Part shown: piece after piece, positions 47,401-59,038 of the stretch
How positions within the stretch are numbered: the stretch's first letter is position 1
Layout: every line of letters starts with the position of its first letter
Source: Tenrec ecaudatus
Lineage: Eukaryota; Chordata; Mammalia; Afrosoricida; Tenrecidae
NCBI RefSeq assembly: GCF_050624435.1
Contig: NC_134546.1
Coordinates: 18,685,001-18,749,000 of the forward strand
Reading direction: 5' to 3'
DNA length: 64,000 bases
The notes under the pieces: model-generated
What the model was told of the DNA's origin: nothing
The model's input: the letters and a program-made list of their open reading frames with translations, nothing else
The model's database searches: none
Program-made: the position numbers and the translations under genes

Positions 47401-49474
47401 TCAGCCCTGCCCACCCCTCCCCAGCAGGCCTGCTTCCTTTTAGGTTCGTGTACATGTCACTCCTCAGGGGGCCATGCCAAGTGCCCAGGGCCTTCACCAT
47501 TCCAGCTCCCTTTGATCTGTAGGATCCCACAAAGGAGGCCTGGGAGCTCAGCTGCCAGGTGAAAGGTGGGTGGTTTGAATTAGGAGCCACCCCACAGGAA
47601 AAAGCTGTCTGGTCACAGCCTGCATCTGTAAACCCTAGGGGACAGTTCTGCTTTGTCCTGTGAAGTGTCCCCGAGTTGGAATCGACTCGATGGCAGTGGG
47701 CTCGCTTTGGTTTAGGAGATAGTCACATGGGCACCTGATGGATTGATGTGCTGATGTCATGCTGGGACACTGATGTCTGAAGTCGGTGGCTCTTAGACTT
47801 TTATAAGTACATTGCTGACACCTAAGAGCTGTTTGCATTACGGAAGTGACTGAATCAAGGAATTTTCTAAGATGAAACTTCAGCTTCCTTGGTTATTCCT
47901 CATCAGGGTCTTTAAAGTCATCTCTTGATTTATTGTCACCAAGACACATTCTCTGTCCGCTTCTTCGTAGCGTGTGGGACAGCACCGCAGGGTTGATGCT
48001 TGACTGAGGTCTTGGCAGGTTCTGTAGTCCTCGGAATCAGGAGGATCAGCCCTACTTATATTTGACTTTTGATGACTTGAGGTGTTTATAGTTTCATGCT
48101 ATTTTTATTAGTATTGCGGATAAAATTCTGATGAGCACTTACTGGCTTTTAAATGCAGCTACCCGTCATAATCCGCTTATTGGGGCTTTTGAAACATGCA
48201 GACTTGTAGACACTCCAGATTTACTGCATCAGAATTAGAGGAGAGGTAGAGGTGAGCAGCTGGAATGCCTTTTCAGGAAATTCCTAGCTCATTCTGACTC
48301 CTAGATTGCTTACTAATCTATATAGAGAGCCTATTGGTTGGTTGCGGAAGATGACAAACCAGAGCTGAAACCTCTTTTCATGATCAAGACAGGTGAGGAG
48401 CTGCATGCCACAGACCTGGGCATGCCTGGACCTTCCTGGTGCACTGTTCATGTGTATTTTGGCAAAGAGGAGTTGGTGTGTATGTCAGGGTCATGTTGGA
48501 CTTTTATGGAGTTTTATAAACCCAAACCCATCTTGCTGTATCGAGTCACAGCCACCCTATAGGACAGTGTAAGGTTGCCCTGGGAGTTTCCAAGACTTTA
48601 TGGGAGTAAAGCCCTGTCTTTCCCCCCAAAGAGCAGCTAGTGGTTTCGAACTGCTCAGTGCTTAACCACTGTGCCATGGGGGCTCCTATGGAAACTTACA
48701 AATGCATTCATGTTACAGGAATTATGAAAGTATTATAGGATCCAGCGTCAGATTTTTTATGTCGGCTAATAGCGCTTTTGTTCTGGTTCTGTTTCTGAGA
48801 ATGGCCTTGTGTAATGGTCGGTAGTTAGGAGATTTTGATATGATTTGCTTGTAGTATGACTTCCATGACAGAATTTGAAAACCCACACCCGAATGTATTA
48901 AGTCATGTCTAGGAACAGGCACACTAGTGTGTTTCCTGTCAGCGGGGAGGGCTTTGTCCCTGAGCTGCTCAGTCCTGGCCTGCGCGTTTGCTTGAACCTA
49001 GCTCCCTCCCAGGTGTCTGTCCCCGCTGGAGTGGACTTTCACCAGGTGGAGACCCTGGTTGTCTTCCACCTGTTGTCCCTAACACTCCTCCTTAATTGAC
49101 TTTCACACGGGCTACAAATGTGACCTTGTGGGGTAAGGAAAGTGCCACTGAGCAGCCGGTGGTCTTTCCCTGGTTTTCTGTTAACTCCAGTTGTCTCCAG
49201 CCTCTTGGATGGAGGAACCGAGGTTGTAAACTGAACCTGAATTAGGGATGGGGGGAGATGGCAGTGGAGCTAAGCAGTACCATGTCTTTTCAGTAAGATC
49301 CCCGGCTCCATCATCATGTCAAAGGGATAGTAAAATACTTGATCCGATACCTATTTTTAATAAAAATGGTGGTAGTGATTGTTAGTTTTCCATTAACAAT
49401 TTTTTTTACTCCCTTCTCCTGCAGTGCAGAAAAAAGTCCTCTTTGTGGAACAGAAAAAAATACGCTCCCTCTAA
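41464..49474 (+). CDS. MRPL33: Mitochondrial ribosomal protein L33 (bL33m), complete gene of four coding exons
   Basis: Encodes a small structural protein of the mitoribosome large subunit. The coding exons are 41464-41485, 42661-42679, 44870-44976 and 49425-49474 (22+19+107+50 = 198 nt, 65 codons plus stop). All introns are GT-AG and every junction keeps frame. The spliced peptide starts MFLTAVSFARSKSKNILVKM, contains [20 protein letters not shown] and ends [12 protein letters not shown]. This matches human MRPL33, as I remember it, in length and nearly residue for residue. The start is the only ATG that gives this N-terminus; it sits in a CpG-rich region with a ggcggccATG context. Basic residues and the short length are typical of the bL33 family. 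Introns are 1175, 2190 and 4448 nt and carry SPIN, L1, SINE and U2-fragment insertions. The downstream convergent neighbour is RBKS, as in human. No lesion seen. Confidence 0.96.
41732..41750. repeat. Poly-G tract in MRPL33 intron 1
   Basis: Nineteen G in the CpG-rich region, about 250 bp after exon 1. It could form G-quadruplex DNA or RNA (inference). Confidence 0.9.
42086..42257 (+). mobile_element. SPIN-type hAT MITE in MRPL33 intron 1
   Basis: 172 bp, ends cagtggttctcaacc and ggttgagaactgctg, target repeats ctttagag and ctttagca. It has the same internal deletion type as the copy at 16767. Confidence 0.88.
42661..42679 (+). CDS. MRPL33: MRPL33 coding exon 2, a 19-nt microexon
   Basis: The sequence is ttgccaggagcaagtcaaa, preceded by a pyrimidine-rich tract and cag-like acceptor (ctctacaaag) and followed by the donor gtaagt. 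It supplies the FARSKSK residues, and both neighbouring exons fit only with it included. The same small exon is implied by human FAKSKSK. Confidence 0.9.
43193..43742 (-). mobile_element. L1 3' end in MRPL33 intron 2
   Basis: 5'-truncated minus-strand copy flanked by tgtacacaagaatt (43179-43192) and tgtagacaagaatt (43743-43756), a 14-bp target repeat with one mismatch. Confidence 0.85.
44120..44154 (-). pseudogene. U2 snRNA 5' fragment (about nt 2-36), tailless retropseudogene
   Basis: The minus strand reads tcacttctcggcc then ttttggctaagatcaagtgt, identical to the 5' end of U2 snRNA except for one base (G4 to A). It stops after about 36 nt and has no A tail. A perfect 16-bp direct repeat, tcatagttatttgtta, flanks it at 44104-44119 and 44155-44170. 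It lies antisense in MRPL33 intron 2. It is too short to be a working U2. Confidence 0.92.
44870..44976 (+). CDS. MRPL33: MRPL33 coding exon 3
   Basis: 107 nt coding for NILVKM...LLHYDPV with split codons at both ends. The acceptor is tcatcgtag and the donor is gtaagg. Because the length is not a multiple of three, skipping this exon would shift frame. Long and short human MRPL33 isoforms that differ by an internal exon have been described, and this exon is the likely equivalent (inference). Confidence 0.94.
45058..45232 (+). repeat. AfroSINE in MRPL33 intron 3
   Basis: Head ccctggtggcgctgtgggg, middle cagtggttcagacccacc. Confidence 0.78.
46672..46800 (-). repeat. AfroSINE head fragment in MRPL33 intron 3
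   Basis: Antisense, catctttctcccatggaatg to gcttaaccacagtgcgg. Confidence 0.65.
47530..47715 (+). repeat. AfroSINE in MRPL33 intron 3
   Basis: Well-kept tail gttggaatcgactcgatggc. Confidence 0.8.
48516..48688 (-). repeat. AfroSINE in MRPL33 intron 3
   Basis: Antisense copy ending ccactgtgccatgggggctc. Confidence 0.83.
49425..49474 (+). CDS. MRPL33: MRPL33 coding exon 4 with stop
   Basis: Follows a strong polypyrimidine tract and acceptor (cttctcctgcag). It codes for [16 protein letters not shown] and then TAA at 49472. The family-typical C-terminus KKIRSL is intact. Confidence 0.95.
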
Positions 49475-49554
49475 ACAATGGATTGAAAATGAATTTGATT
49501 TATAAAAGAGAAGACTGGAGGGCGGGACACTGATTCAGAAATCCTGTAGAGGGT

Positions 49555-49740
49555 AATAAAAGAAGAGGAAATGGTCTGGAATCACTGCCTCCTGTGATTT
49601 GAAGGCCATTGTGAAGGAAAACAATACAGTGAAAGAAAGTTCTTCATATTAGGACATAGATCATTGTATCACATTTATTTATCTTCCTAGATATTTTTAT
49701 AGCTCCTAATAAAAATGTTAAAATAGCCAGTGTTATTGTC
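49555..49740 (+). promoter_or_regulatory. MRPL33: MRPL33 3' UTR polyadenylation signals
   Basis: AATAAA occurs at 49555-49560 and again at 49708-49713. The second is followed by a GT-rich stretch (tgttattgtctcttagtgat), so cleavage near 49730-49740 is the more likely main 3' end. Confidence 0.6.
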
Positions 49741-50450
49741 TCTTAGTGATGTTTTTCCCACTATGTGAAATTTTAAAAATCAGTCCCATTACTAAAAATT
49801 AACCATTGTTTCATATAATAAAAGAAGTGAAAATTTTCCATAATGAGACGTGTGCAAGACTTTCCAGCCGCCTCCTCCTGTGACTTCACAGGGCAGGCCG
49901 AGCCACACTCACGGTGACCTTGGAAGAGCACCCCAGTGCTGTGGAGGCGGTGGGAGGGAGCCTTGTGGTAAAGCCCCAGAGGACGACTGTTGTGACTTAA
50001 GCCTGAAGAGTAAGAATGCCATGGTGCCATAGTTTCAACCTCAGGTCACCAGAGGTGACAGCTGTGGATTCCTTTACTGTTAAGTAGGAACTACATTGTA
50101 TTTCCATGAAGCCACAGATGGTCCCTACTGTGAGGACCAGGACCCCTGCCCTACCCAGATCTCGCCGCTTCCTCCGCTCCATGAAGATAGTCTCTACCAC
50201 ACGTTTTCCAAATGGTTTGTGGGCTTTGTTGTTTCACAGCCCCATTTAAAGCATATGTGAGGGAAGACGATCGTGCCCCTGTGGCCAGAAGGAGGGCAAA
50301 ACCAGTAGTGTGAAACAGCACCTGTTTCATGGCCCGAAATGCAAGTGCAGTGCTCTGGAAATGGAATTAGGTGGAGACAGTTGTTGAGTCTGGGAGGCTA
50401 ATTTCTGACATTCTTTGTTAAGTCTTGGTTCAGACCTTTAATAATAGCTA

Positions 50451-51704
50451 TAAGGGGTACTAAAAAAACCCTGAAAACTCCACTGGGCAGGGCTTTCATA
50501 GTACTCATTTTTCCTGTGAGGAGAGCATTGAGCAACGTGCCCTGAGTTAGTGCAGCAGGGGACTCGCCTGGGAAGGTTCTCTGGTCACTGAGTTTTTTCG
50601 TAAAAGTTTCACTTGAACCTCATTTTTTGTGATGGTCGATATAAGAGAATAGCGAGTGGCTGTGAAATTTTGTTTCCTGCTTGGGAAAAATGCCTCAAAC
50701 TGTTGTTGAACACAGGACAGCACTACAGGAAAAAGGCAAGTGTACAAGTGGTTTCCTTATTTCCAAAAACGAAATGTCGATGACAAACCTCATTCTGGAC
50801 TCTGTCAACTTCTCAAACAAAAATATAAACAAAAGTCATGCACTTATGCTTAAAGACTGACGGGCCATTGAAGATATGGGAAGGTTATCCGGTCTTAGAG
50901 TTTGGTTCAGCGAATTTTAATGGATTTGAAAATGAGAAGGATCACTGTGAAATTTGTGACTCGGGTTCTGACTGACCAGGAAATACCATCACTGAGTAGA
51001 AAGAGGCCATGCTTTGAAAGAACAGCTCCCATGTGACCCAGACGTTTTTGCCAAGGCCATTACTGGTGATGAGACATGATGCTATTCTTATGACCCAAAA
51101 CCAAACAGCCATCAAGCCAGTGGAAGACGCCATCGTCACCTAGCTCCCCAAAAAGCTCAAGTGAAATCAACGATCAAGGTGATGCTCCTTTGGTTTTTTT
51201 GATGTGAGGGGGATAGTGTATTTGGAGTTGGTTCTACCAGGTCAGACTGTTAATCAAGCTTTCTATTTAGAAGTTCTGAAAAGATTGCATAACTGCGACC
51301 AAAAAGGCCTGATTTGTGGCAGACAGGACTGGTTTTGCCACCATGACAATGCACCCTGCTTCACACAGCCATCTCAGTGCTCCCATTTTTGGCAAAACAC
51401 CGCATGCCTCTTGCCCCATGCACCTGACTCATCTGACCTAGCTCCGTGCAGCTTTTTGTTTCTGAGAATGAAGAGGGACATGAAAGCACAGTGATTTGAC
51501 AACATAGAAGAGGTGAAGAAAACGGAAGTGCTGTCAGCCTTGTAAACAGATGAGTTTGAGAAATGTTTCCAAGAATGGAATCACAGATTTGACAAATGTA
51601 TTCAGTGTTATGGAGAATGCTTTGAAGGTGATAAGGTTGTTTTGTAAAAAAAAACAAAACAAAAAACACCTTTAAAAAAATCCATTTTGGTGGGGTACCC
51701 CTTG
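50451..51704 (+). mobile_element. Full-length decayed mariner transposon
   Basis: At 1254 bp it is mariner-sized, with inverted ends (taaggggtac on the left; caaggggtacccc read from the right) and TA on both sides (50449-50450, 51705-51706). Transposase pieces run in order: HSG-rich N-terminal part, QRILMDLKMRRI, ITGDET (first catalytic D, followed by a stop), FGFFDVRGIVYLE across a frame change, GQTVNQAFYLEVLKRL, HHDNAPC (second D kept) and DSSDLAPCSFLFL, where the third catalytic D has become S. Several stops and frameshifts are present. It lies between the MRPL33 and RBKS 3' ends. Confidence 0.9.
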
Positions 51705-52304
51705 TATATCAGTTTGGTCTGAAATGACACTGTATATAAAGTCTTGGCTGACAAAAGGACTTGATCCTTGTTAATGCGTTGTGAAGGGTCTGTGACTAAT
51801 GGCAGTCCTAAGGGCAAAAAGGTCTGGTTGACCAAATGCCGTAAGTCTGTGTCATGGGCTGCATGTAGCAGCCTACCTACCAGTGGTGGTTACGGTTAAA
51901 AAGTTCCTGCTATTTAACCATTGAGATTTTTCAATACATCCCCAGATTTCTGGCTTCCTGAGAAACTAGCAGCTTTGTAAACACTTCGCTGCAACTGAGT
52001 ATCCCCTGCCCGTCTTAGATGGAGTGGTTGAGTTCCTCAGCTCCCTCTCCGAACTCACATCCCGGCTCAGACTCCAGACACTTGCCCACAACCCTGCTGG
52101 ATGACTATAGTATCAGCAACCCCTTGGCAATAGAGGTTTGCTGGTCCCTGAATAATGATGTTTGCATTAAAGATTCTGGGCATGGAATCCTAAATTCTGG
52201 TTGGCCCTGACATTCTGGCTCTTGCAAAGTAAAGCAGGATTTGGTCATAGATCATTGGAAGCTTGAGGAAGACTGCGAGCAATAAGCGTGACATAGTTAT
52301 CAGC

Positions 52305-52365
52305 TGAAAGCATCTGTCCCCACGTACATTTATTTCTCAGTGCATTTGTTTAGGGATAATGGCAA
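52305..52365 (-). promoter_or_regulatory. RBKS: RBKS 3' UTR and polyadenylation signal
   Basis: Minus-strand AATAAA lies at 52329-52334, about 32 nt past the stop codon, giving a very short 3' UTR. The exact cleavage point (near 52310) is inferred. Confidence 0.6.
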
Positions 52366-52551
<186 letters not shown>

Positions 52552-52687
52552 TCACAGTTGTGGACATCACCAGGCAGCCAACCCATTGCCCAAAAGCACT
52601 TTAAAATACATCTTAAAACAAACCTTTGGAATTGTAGGTTTACAGAACAGTGCCAGGATGCTTCGGGGAGTTTCATATGCGCTACAC

Positions 52688-52873
52688 CAGTGGTTCTCAA
52701 CCTTCCTAATGCCATGACCCTTTAATACAGTTCCTTATGTGTGCCTCCCCACAGCCATTCTTTTCATTGCTACTGCCTAACTGCAATTTTGCTACTGTTA
52801 CGAATCAGGTGACCCCTGTGAAAAGGTTGTTTGACCTCCACAGGGGTTGCCACCCACAGGTTGAGAACCATTC
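52688..52873 (+). mobile_element. SPIN-type hAT MITE beside RBKS last exon
   Basis: Left end cagtggttctcaacc, right end ggttgagaaccattc. It lies about 150 bp upstream (in RBKS sense) of the last-exon acceptor. Flanking 8-mers match at 5 of 8 bases. Confidence 0.82.
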
Positions 52874-52892
52874 TTCTATACTGTTTGGGGAA

Positions 52893-54430
52893 CTTAAAAA
52901 AAATCATTTTACTGGGGGCTCTTACAGCTCTTATCACAGTCCACCCATCCATCCATTGTGTCAAGCACATTTGTACATATGTTGCCATCATTCTCAAAAC
53001 TTTCTACTTGAGCCCTTAGTATCAGCTCATTTTCCCCTCCCTCTCCGAACCCCCTTCTTCACAAACCCTTGATAATTTATAAATTATCATTATTTTGTCA
53101 TGTCTCACACTGTCCAACATCTCCTTTCACCCACTTTTATGTTGTCCATCCCCAAGGGAGGAGGTTAATGTAGATCCTTGTGATCAGTTCTCCCTTTCAC
53201 CACCTTCCCTCCACCCTCCTGGTATTGCCACTCACACCACTGGTCCCGAAGGGTTCATCTGTCCTGGATTCTCTGTGTTTCCAGTTCCTATATGTACCAG
53301 TTTACACCCTCTATTCTAGCCAGATTTATATGGTAGAATTGGGATCATGATAGTGGTGGAGGAGGAAGCATTAAAGAACTAGAGGAAAGTTGTATGTTTC
53401 ATCATTGCTGTACTGAACCCTGACTGGCATGTCTTCTCCCCCAAACCCTTCTGTAAGGGGATGTCTAGTTGCCTACAGATGGACTTTGGGTCTCCACACT
53501 TCATGTCATTTATAATGATATGATTTTTTGATGACTGATACCTCATCCCTTTGACACCTCGTGATCACACAGACTCTGGCGTGCTTCTTCCATGTGGGCT
53601 TTGTTGCTTCTGAGCTACATGGCCACTTGTTTATCTTCAAGCCTTTAAGACCCCAGACACTATTTCTTTTGAGAGCCAAGCACCATCAGCTTTCTTCACC
53701 ACATTTTCTTATGCACCTATTTGTCTTCAGCGATCATATTGGGAGGTGAGCACATAATGATATTATTTTTTTCTTTTGATGCCTGATAACTGATCCCTTT
53801 GGCACCTCATGATCACACAGGCTGGTGTGTTTCTTCCATGTGGACTTTGTTGCTTCTCAGCTAGTTAGCCATTTGTTTATCTTCAAGCCTTTAAGACCAC
53901 AGATGCTATATTTTTGGATAGCTGGGCACTATCAGCTTACTTCACCACATTTGCTTATGTGCCTTCTTTGTTTTACGCAATCGTGGTTGGGAAGGTGAGC
54001 ATGATGGAATGCCAGTTTAATAGAACACAGTGTTCTTGCATGGAGGGAGTGCTTGAGTGGAGGCCCAATGTCCACTTGCGACCTTAATACTAAACCTATA
54101 AATATGCACATAGATCTATTTCCCCATCATCATATATAAATACATTTACATATGTACATGCCTGTTTTTAGACTTCTATAAATGCCTTTTGCCTCCTAGC
54201 TGTTTCCTCTATTTCCTTTTACTTTCCTCTTGTCCCACTATCATGCTCAGCCCTCATTTTGGTTTCAGTAATTCCTCTCAGTTACATTGCCCTTGATCAA
54301 GCCCTAGCAAGTCTTCTATACCCTCCTTGCCATTGATTTTAGATCACTTGTTGTTCTCTTTTCCCTGGGTGTGTTAACACCACTTCTTTCCCACCATCTC
54401 CCCCTCATTTTGTCAACATCTTAAGGTCCT
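52893..54430 (-). mobile_element. L1 3' region with a tandemly doubled module
   Basis: About 1.5 kb on the minus strand. The module containing tttgttgcttctgagcta and cttcaagcctttaagacc appears twice in a row (53535-53745 and 53780-53995). In the RBKS intron. Confidence 0.78.
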
Positions 54431-54839
54431 GTGTGGTATCTGCTTCCTGTTGCCTCCCTCACTCTTTAACTTGCAGCAAGACAAAAGCAGAGACAACGGT
54501 TGAAGGAAGCCAATGTAGTGCCATTGACAGAATCAGTTTTACACACAGTTTTGGGCTAATGGGGTATTTGGCTGCAGGCAAGATTTTTAAGGCTTTTAAA
54601 ATACTCTACTTATGCCTGAAAACACTATTGAAATCATTTAAATTACTTCCTACCACATCCAAAGCCAGGAAAATACAGTGCCTGGAACCATTCACTAATC
54701 AGGCAACACATAGTGCATTCACAACTTTCTTTGCCTTCGCTCTCGGTGCTGCACACAGTTGGTAAACATTTCAAAGGTAATCAATCCTTCATTAGAAAAA
54801 ACAGGCATCGGGTCTTCTTCTCTTGATAACTCCAGAGTA

Positions 54840-55032
54840 TACCTCCCAAAAGCTGTCACTAGCTCTGATCATGGGGATCCTGCATACAACGGTGCTCCAC
54901 AGGGTTTTCAATGGCCGATTGTTTGGAAGTGGATGTCCAGGTTCGTCCTCTGAGGAGCGCTGGGCGGACTCCACCCGCCAGCGTTTAAGTAAGTCAGCAG
55001 CCAAGTGCATTCACTGTGTGCACCCTCCAGAA
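54840..55032 (-). repeat. AfroSINE, second subtype, in RBKS intron
   Basis: Contains gggttttcaatggccgattg and gcgctgggcggactccac, the subtype with a 'ttttcaatggc' block also known from elephant relatives. Confidence 0.6.
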
Positions 55033-55444
55033 GTGCAAACAGAGAAATAAAAAAGAATAGAATGTACTCATGATGGCGGTGCATGGACTGGTGCTCAGGC
55101 TGTCTCAGTCACCACTTTCTCATCAGGGTGAAATGAAGGGTTCCAGGTTCTTTCCAAAGAAGGCAACAGCTGAGTCCAAAGTAGTAGGAGTCTCCTGGCT
55201 GACAGGAGCCATCAATTCAAAGATAGGAAGGCGGGGAAATGTATGAAGAAGGACATGACACCCAACAATGTAAAAAGCTCTTTGAAACTGAAGCATGAAA
55301 GGGTCCAAAAGTACTACTACGTCTTCACAGAGGAATGGAAGGGTCAGAAGGGGCGTGAACTTCCATTGTTCGCTTGGCATCAGGAGGCAGTAGAGAGAAC
55401 AGAATTTCCCCCACAAACATCTACTAGCCCTCCTTAGCTGTACA

Positions 55445-55560
55445 GACACGGATACTGATCTCATCTCATCTTCACAACTTCCCCGGACACTTGAGGAAAC
55501 AGCGTCTCAGGGACATGAAATAATTGGCCCCTGGTCTTACCGGTAGCAGCCGGCAGAGCA
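55445..55560 (+). repeat. MIR/L2-like fragment
   Basis: Contains cttcacaacttccccggaca and ttgaggaaacagcgtctcag. Confidence 0.45.
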
Positions 55561-57314
55561 ACCATAGGAACGTGGGCCCAGCTGACCCGTGCCTCTGCAA
55601 ACCACCTCACACAGAGCATGCTGAAGGGAGTCAACCCAGCTGAAAAGAATGTTGACTTTTCATAACCTGTTGCATTTTGCTTCGGACACAATGCACTGAG
55701 CTGAACACTCTAGAGTCTGGAAGTGTTTTTGAGGGCAGGGGCCCCCTGTCTGTCTCTTGTCTCCTCCAGACTGCCTTGCCTCCATGGGGTGTTGAGTTGG
55801 CGTGACCTATCCCTCTCAGGGGTTCCCGCGTGTTCTTTCTTGCGAATCACCTCTCCCAATGTGACCAGACGTTTCTTCCTGAGGGAACTTTTGGGGCGTG
55901 TGTTGTTAGTGAAAATGGAAGTTAAGGTTGCCACGAACCAGAAGCGCTTGATATTCTCATTGTTGAATCTATTTATATAACATGGCTTTCAAGTGCACAT
56001 AAATGATCTTGGCTGTTGATTCACATCTTCAGTGAAACTATTTTTATACACTGGTAGGATTTTTTTTAATGGAAAGTGCTTTAAAAGAAGAAGCTGTATT
56101 CTGTCACTGTGATTTTCCTGTAAGTAAAGTGCTTTCCAATCAATCATTCTTGGAATAATGGGATAGTTCTCATTGATTCAACATGATGGTTTTAACCTTT
56201 TACTGAAAACTATTTTGGGGCCCAAAGGGGTGATGGCATCATTCGTCTTCCTTCAATAAATACACCTGTGTGGCTTTTATTCATCGTCTTCCCACAACGA
56301 TTTCCTCTTAAGGAAAAGCTGTGCTGACAGAATGGCTGTGGCGTTCTGAAGACCCTGCTTGCTGTCACATGCCCAGGCTGGGCGACGTCCTGCCGGCCAG
56401 TGTCTGTGGAGGGAGCTGGTGCATCTATGGAGGAGGTGCAAGGATGGTGAAACATGTCCCATGGAGCACCTGGGCCTGCTTCAGTGGTAGGTAGGTGGGT
56501 GGGGGCACCCCCAGGGCCGGTGGTGGAAGGGAAGCCCGAGAAGAACTCTAAGCAAGTACTCAGAGCTGGGAGTGTGGCATCCAGTGGGGTGTCTGTCCCT
56601 GCAGCTAGGGCCAGCAGCTGCGTCGCCACCAGAAGGTTGGCATTTTATGTCCCTCTACCCCTTTGACATCCTGCTCTGTGCACTTGCCCCTCCCCACTGC
56701 CCCTTGCATGCCTCAGGCCCTTGATGAAGCTCCCGCCCCACCACCACTGAGCATGCCCGGTTTGTTCCCCGATCCCTCGGGGCTGCCTGGCACTCTGTGA
56801 AGAGTTTGGGGAACAGTCATGGGAGTGGGTGGCCTAAGAGGCATGGAGGTGTGAGTCACTGCGACCGATGAGACTCAGTCATGGTTCAAACGCATGATAG
56901 TGCCTAGAGACGGGTAGTCCGCGTGAGAGGGAGAGAGTGACATAGATGCCAACATGACCCATAGCCCCAGATCCACCAAGCAGGGAGGCCAAAGTATTGC
57001 AAATGAGTTCAGGAGCTTCAACGATGCGGGGCATTTTGCAGGAGGGCAGAAGAGGGTGACTGAAGGCCACAACGAGTGGGCTCTGGGGTCGGAGCCGCTC
57101 TTGTTTGAGAAGCTGTATTGAGGAGTTAGGATGTAAGGGAGCTCATTAGCCAGGAACAGGACAGCCCGAGGGCTCAGGCTGGAGGTTGAGGTAAGAGAGC
57201 AGCACTGGCAGAGTTAACTGCGGAGTCCAGAGCAGGGAGGGACCATGCTTGGTCTCTTCTCTGATCCTGCCTTCTCTGTCTCTATCATGGGCCCCTCTTC
57301 CTCTACCTGGACCA

Positions 57315-57605
57315 GCTTTTTTCAAATTGGGAGTTCTTACAGATACTAGAACATTTCATAATTCAATGAGATCAAGCATAATAGCACAATTACTGCCATC
57401 ATTTCCAAAACATTTTCTTTCTTCTTGAACTCTTTGATATCAGCTTCCTGTTATCCCCTACTCCCTATATATTATTTTATTATATGTTATATATTTTTTC
57501 CATATCTTATACCATATCCAATGCATCCAATTTTGTTATTCCCCCTAGTGGAGTTATATGGTCATCATTGCTACCAGTTTCCCACAATAGTGAAAATCTG
57601 CCAGT
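57315..57605 (-). mobile_element. Old L1 3' fragment
   Basis: Diverged version of the same 3' end (gggagttcttacagata, ccatcatttccaaaacattt, attatattatata-rich part). In the RBKS intron. Confidence 0.55.
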
Positions 57606-58904
57606 GCACTGTTTTCCAAGTTCACGATAGCTGCCTGGCAGTCACAAACGGTGAGTGTGATCAAGATTAATGATGGCCGTGACACAGACAGCCGAGAGAG
57701 GATGGGATTCCCCCAAACTCTTTGAAGCCCCGCACATAGCCAAAGGCTTCCTTGCTTTCGGAAGCCACTCCTGTCCCGTCAGTCTGGGCTGGGTACCCTC
57801 AAAGATGCTCCTGCCTTCCTCCCTCACACCTGCATAACCTAAGGCTGAGAACAAGGCCCAGCTGGTAGGTGAAGCCGAGCCAAGCACCGCCGGAGGGATG
57901 AGGGCAGAGGGCAGAGGGCAGATACACACTCGGCCCCAAGAAGAGCCTGTTGGAGAGAAGACAGACTGGGGAAAGTTCTGGCTTGCCAAGCTAGCTCACA
58001 GGACAGTGGATGCAACGGCAGGAACCATGCCTACTATGCGTGGTTCAGGAAGCAGCCTGTGTGCCCACAATCCCCCAAGTCAGGGCTGGCCAGGCGGCTG
58101 CAGGGGTTCCCAGATGATCTTGCGAGGCTGATGTCACCGCCGAGGCTCATGGGTTAGGAATCTGTGCCCACGCAGGCTGACTCACAGCAAAGACAGCCGA
58201 GGGACCCCAGCCGTTAGAGTGCTTGCATTCCTCTGTGATGTCTTCATGCATTCCATCTGACTAGTAGATACCTCGCCCAACACCAAGAACTCAAAGCCTG
58301 TACTGTGGCCCTGCATTCCTCAGCGAGGCTTGTGGTTGTGGAGGGCCAGAGGAAAGGCAAACGGGTTGAAGCATGATTAAACCACAGGCCAGTGCCCGCT
58401 GCTGCCTCTTCTTAAAACAGACTGGTGCCAGGGGTCGAGAAAAGAGAGAGGGCGCTAGTGAGTGTAAGTCTCTCAGATTCCCAGTCTGCTACCCACCGCC
58501 ACACGGGGGCCTGCAGATCCCACCTAGGTGGTCAGCCCCGCTGTCCACACTTCACGGGGAGGTGGGCTTAAGGAGGACGGCTCCAACTGCTGTGAGGGCT
58601 CACCTCCTGCTAGCTTAGCTTTGGCTCCCCGGGTCCATCATGCTGCTGCCTGGTCCCTGTTTCTAGGAGGCGGCGGCACAAGCCTCGGAGGAGGCTGGGA
58701 AGGAAAGAGCCCCTCTTTCCCTCTGAGGGTTGGGAAAGAGCACAGGAAGAACCAGCAGGCCTGGCCCTACATCCCGCTTCCTCTCCTTTGGGTTCGTTGT
58801 GCCATCTCTGAAGACTGATTGACCTGTTGCGAAGGCCCCCAGTCATTTCTATTTCTAACCAGTCATGGGGGAAAGTGTTCAGTAGTTTTCTCCAGGGGGG
58901 CAAT

Positions 58905-59038
58905 AGTTTGGGGTCAGAAAGACCTGGGATTAAGTCCTAATTTCACCTGCTGCTGGTTGCGTGACCTCTGGCAAGTTACCCATTCTCTCGATGCATGTGT
59001 GTTTATCTGTAAAATGGGTGAGTGTCAATACTGCATGG
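58905..59038 (+). repeat. MIR SINE in RBKS intron
   Basis: Contains gcgtgacctctggcaagtta and tttatctgtaaaatgggtga. Confidence 0.78.

Larger units (their letters stand above)
45235..49420 (+). other. MRPL33: MRPL33 intron 3, unique parts
   Basis: Between the four SINE copies no other exon or RNA gene was recognised. Confidence 0.5.

Noticed and set aside
55123-55464. 113-codon minus-strand frame with hydrophobic stretches; considered as a RBKS exon or a retrocopy
   Set aside because: It does not match any ribokinase part I know, and no parent gene was recognised.
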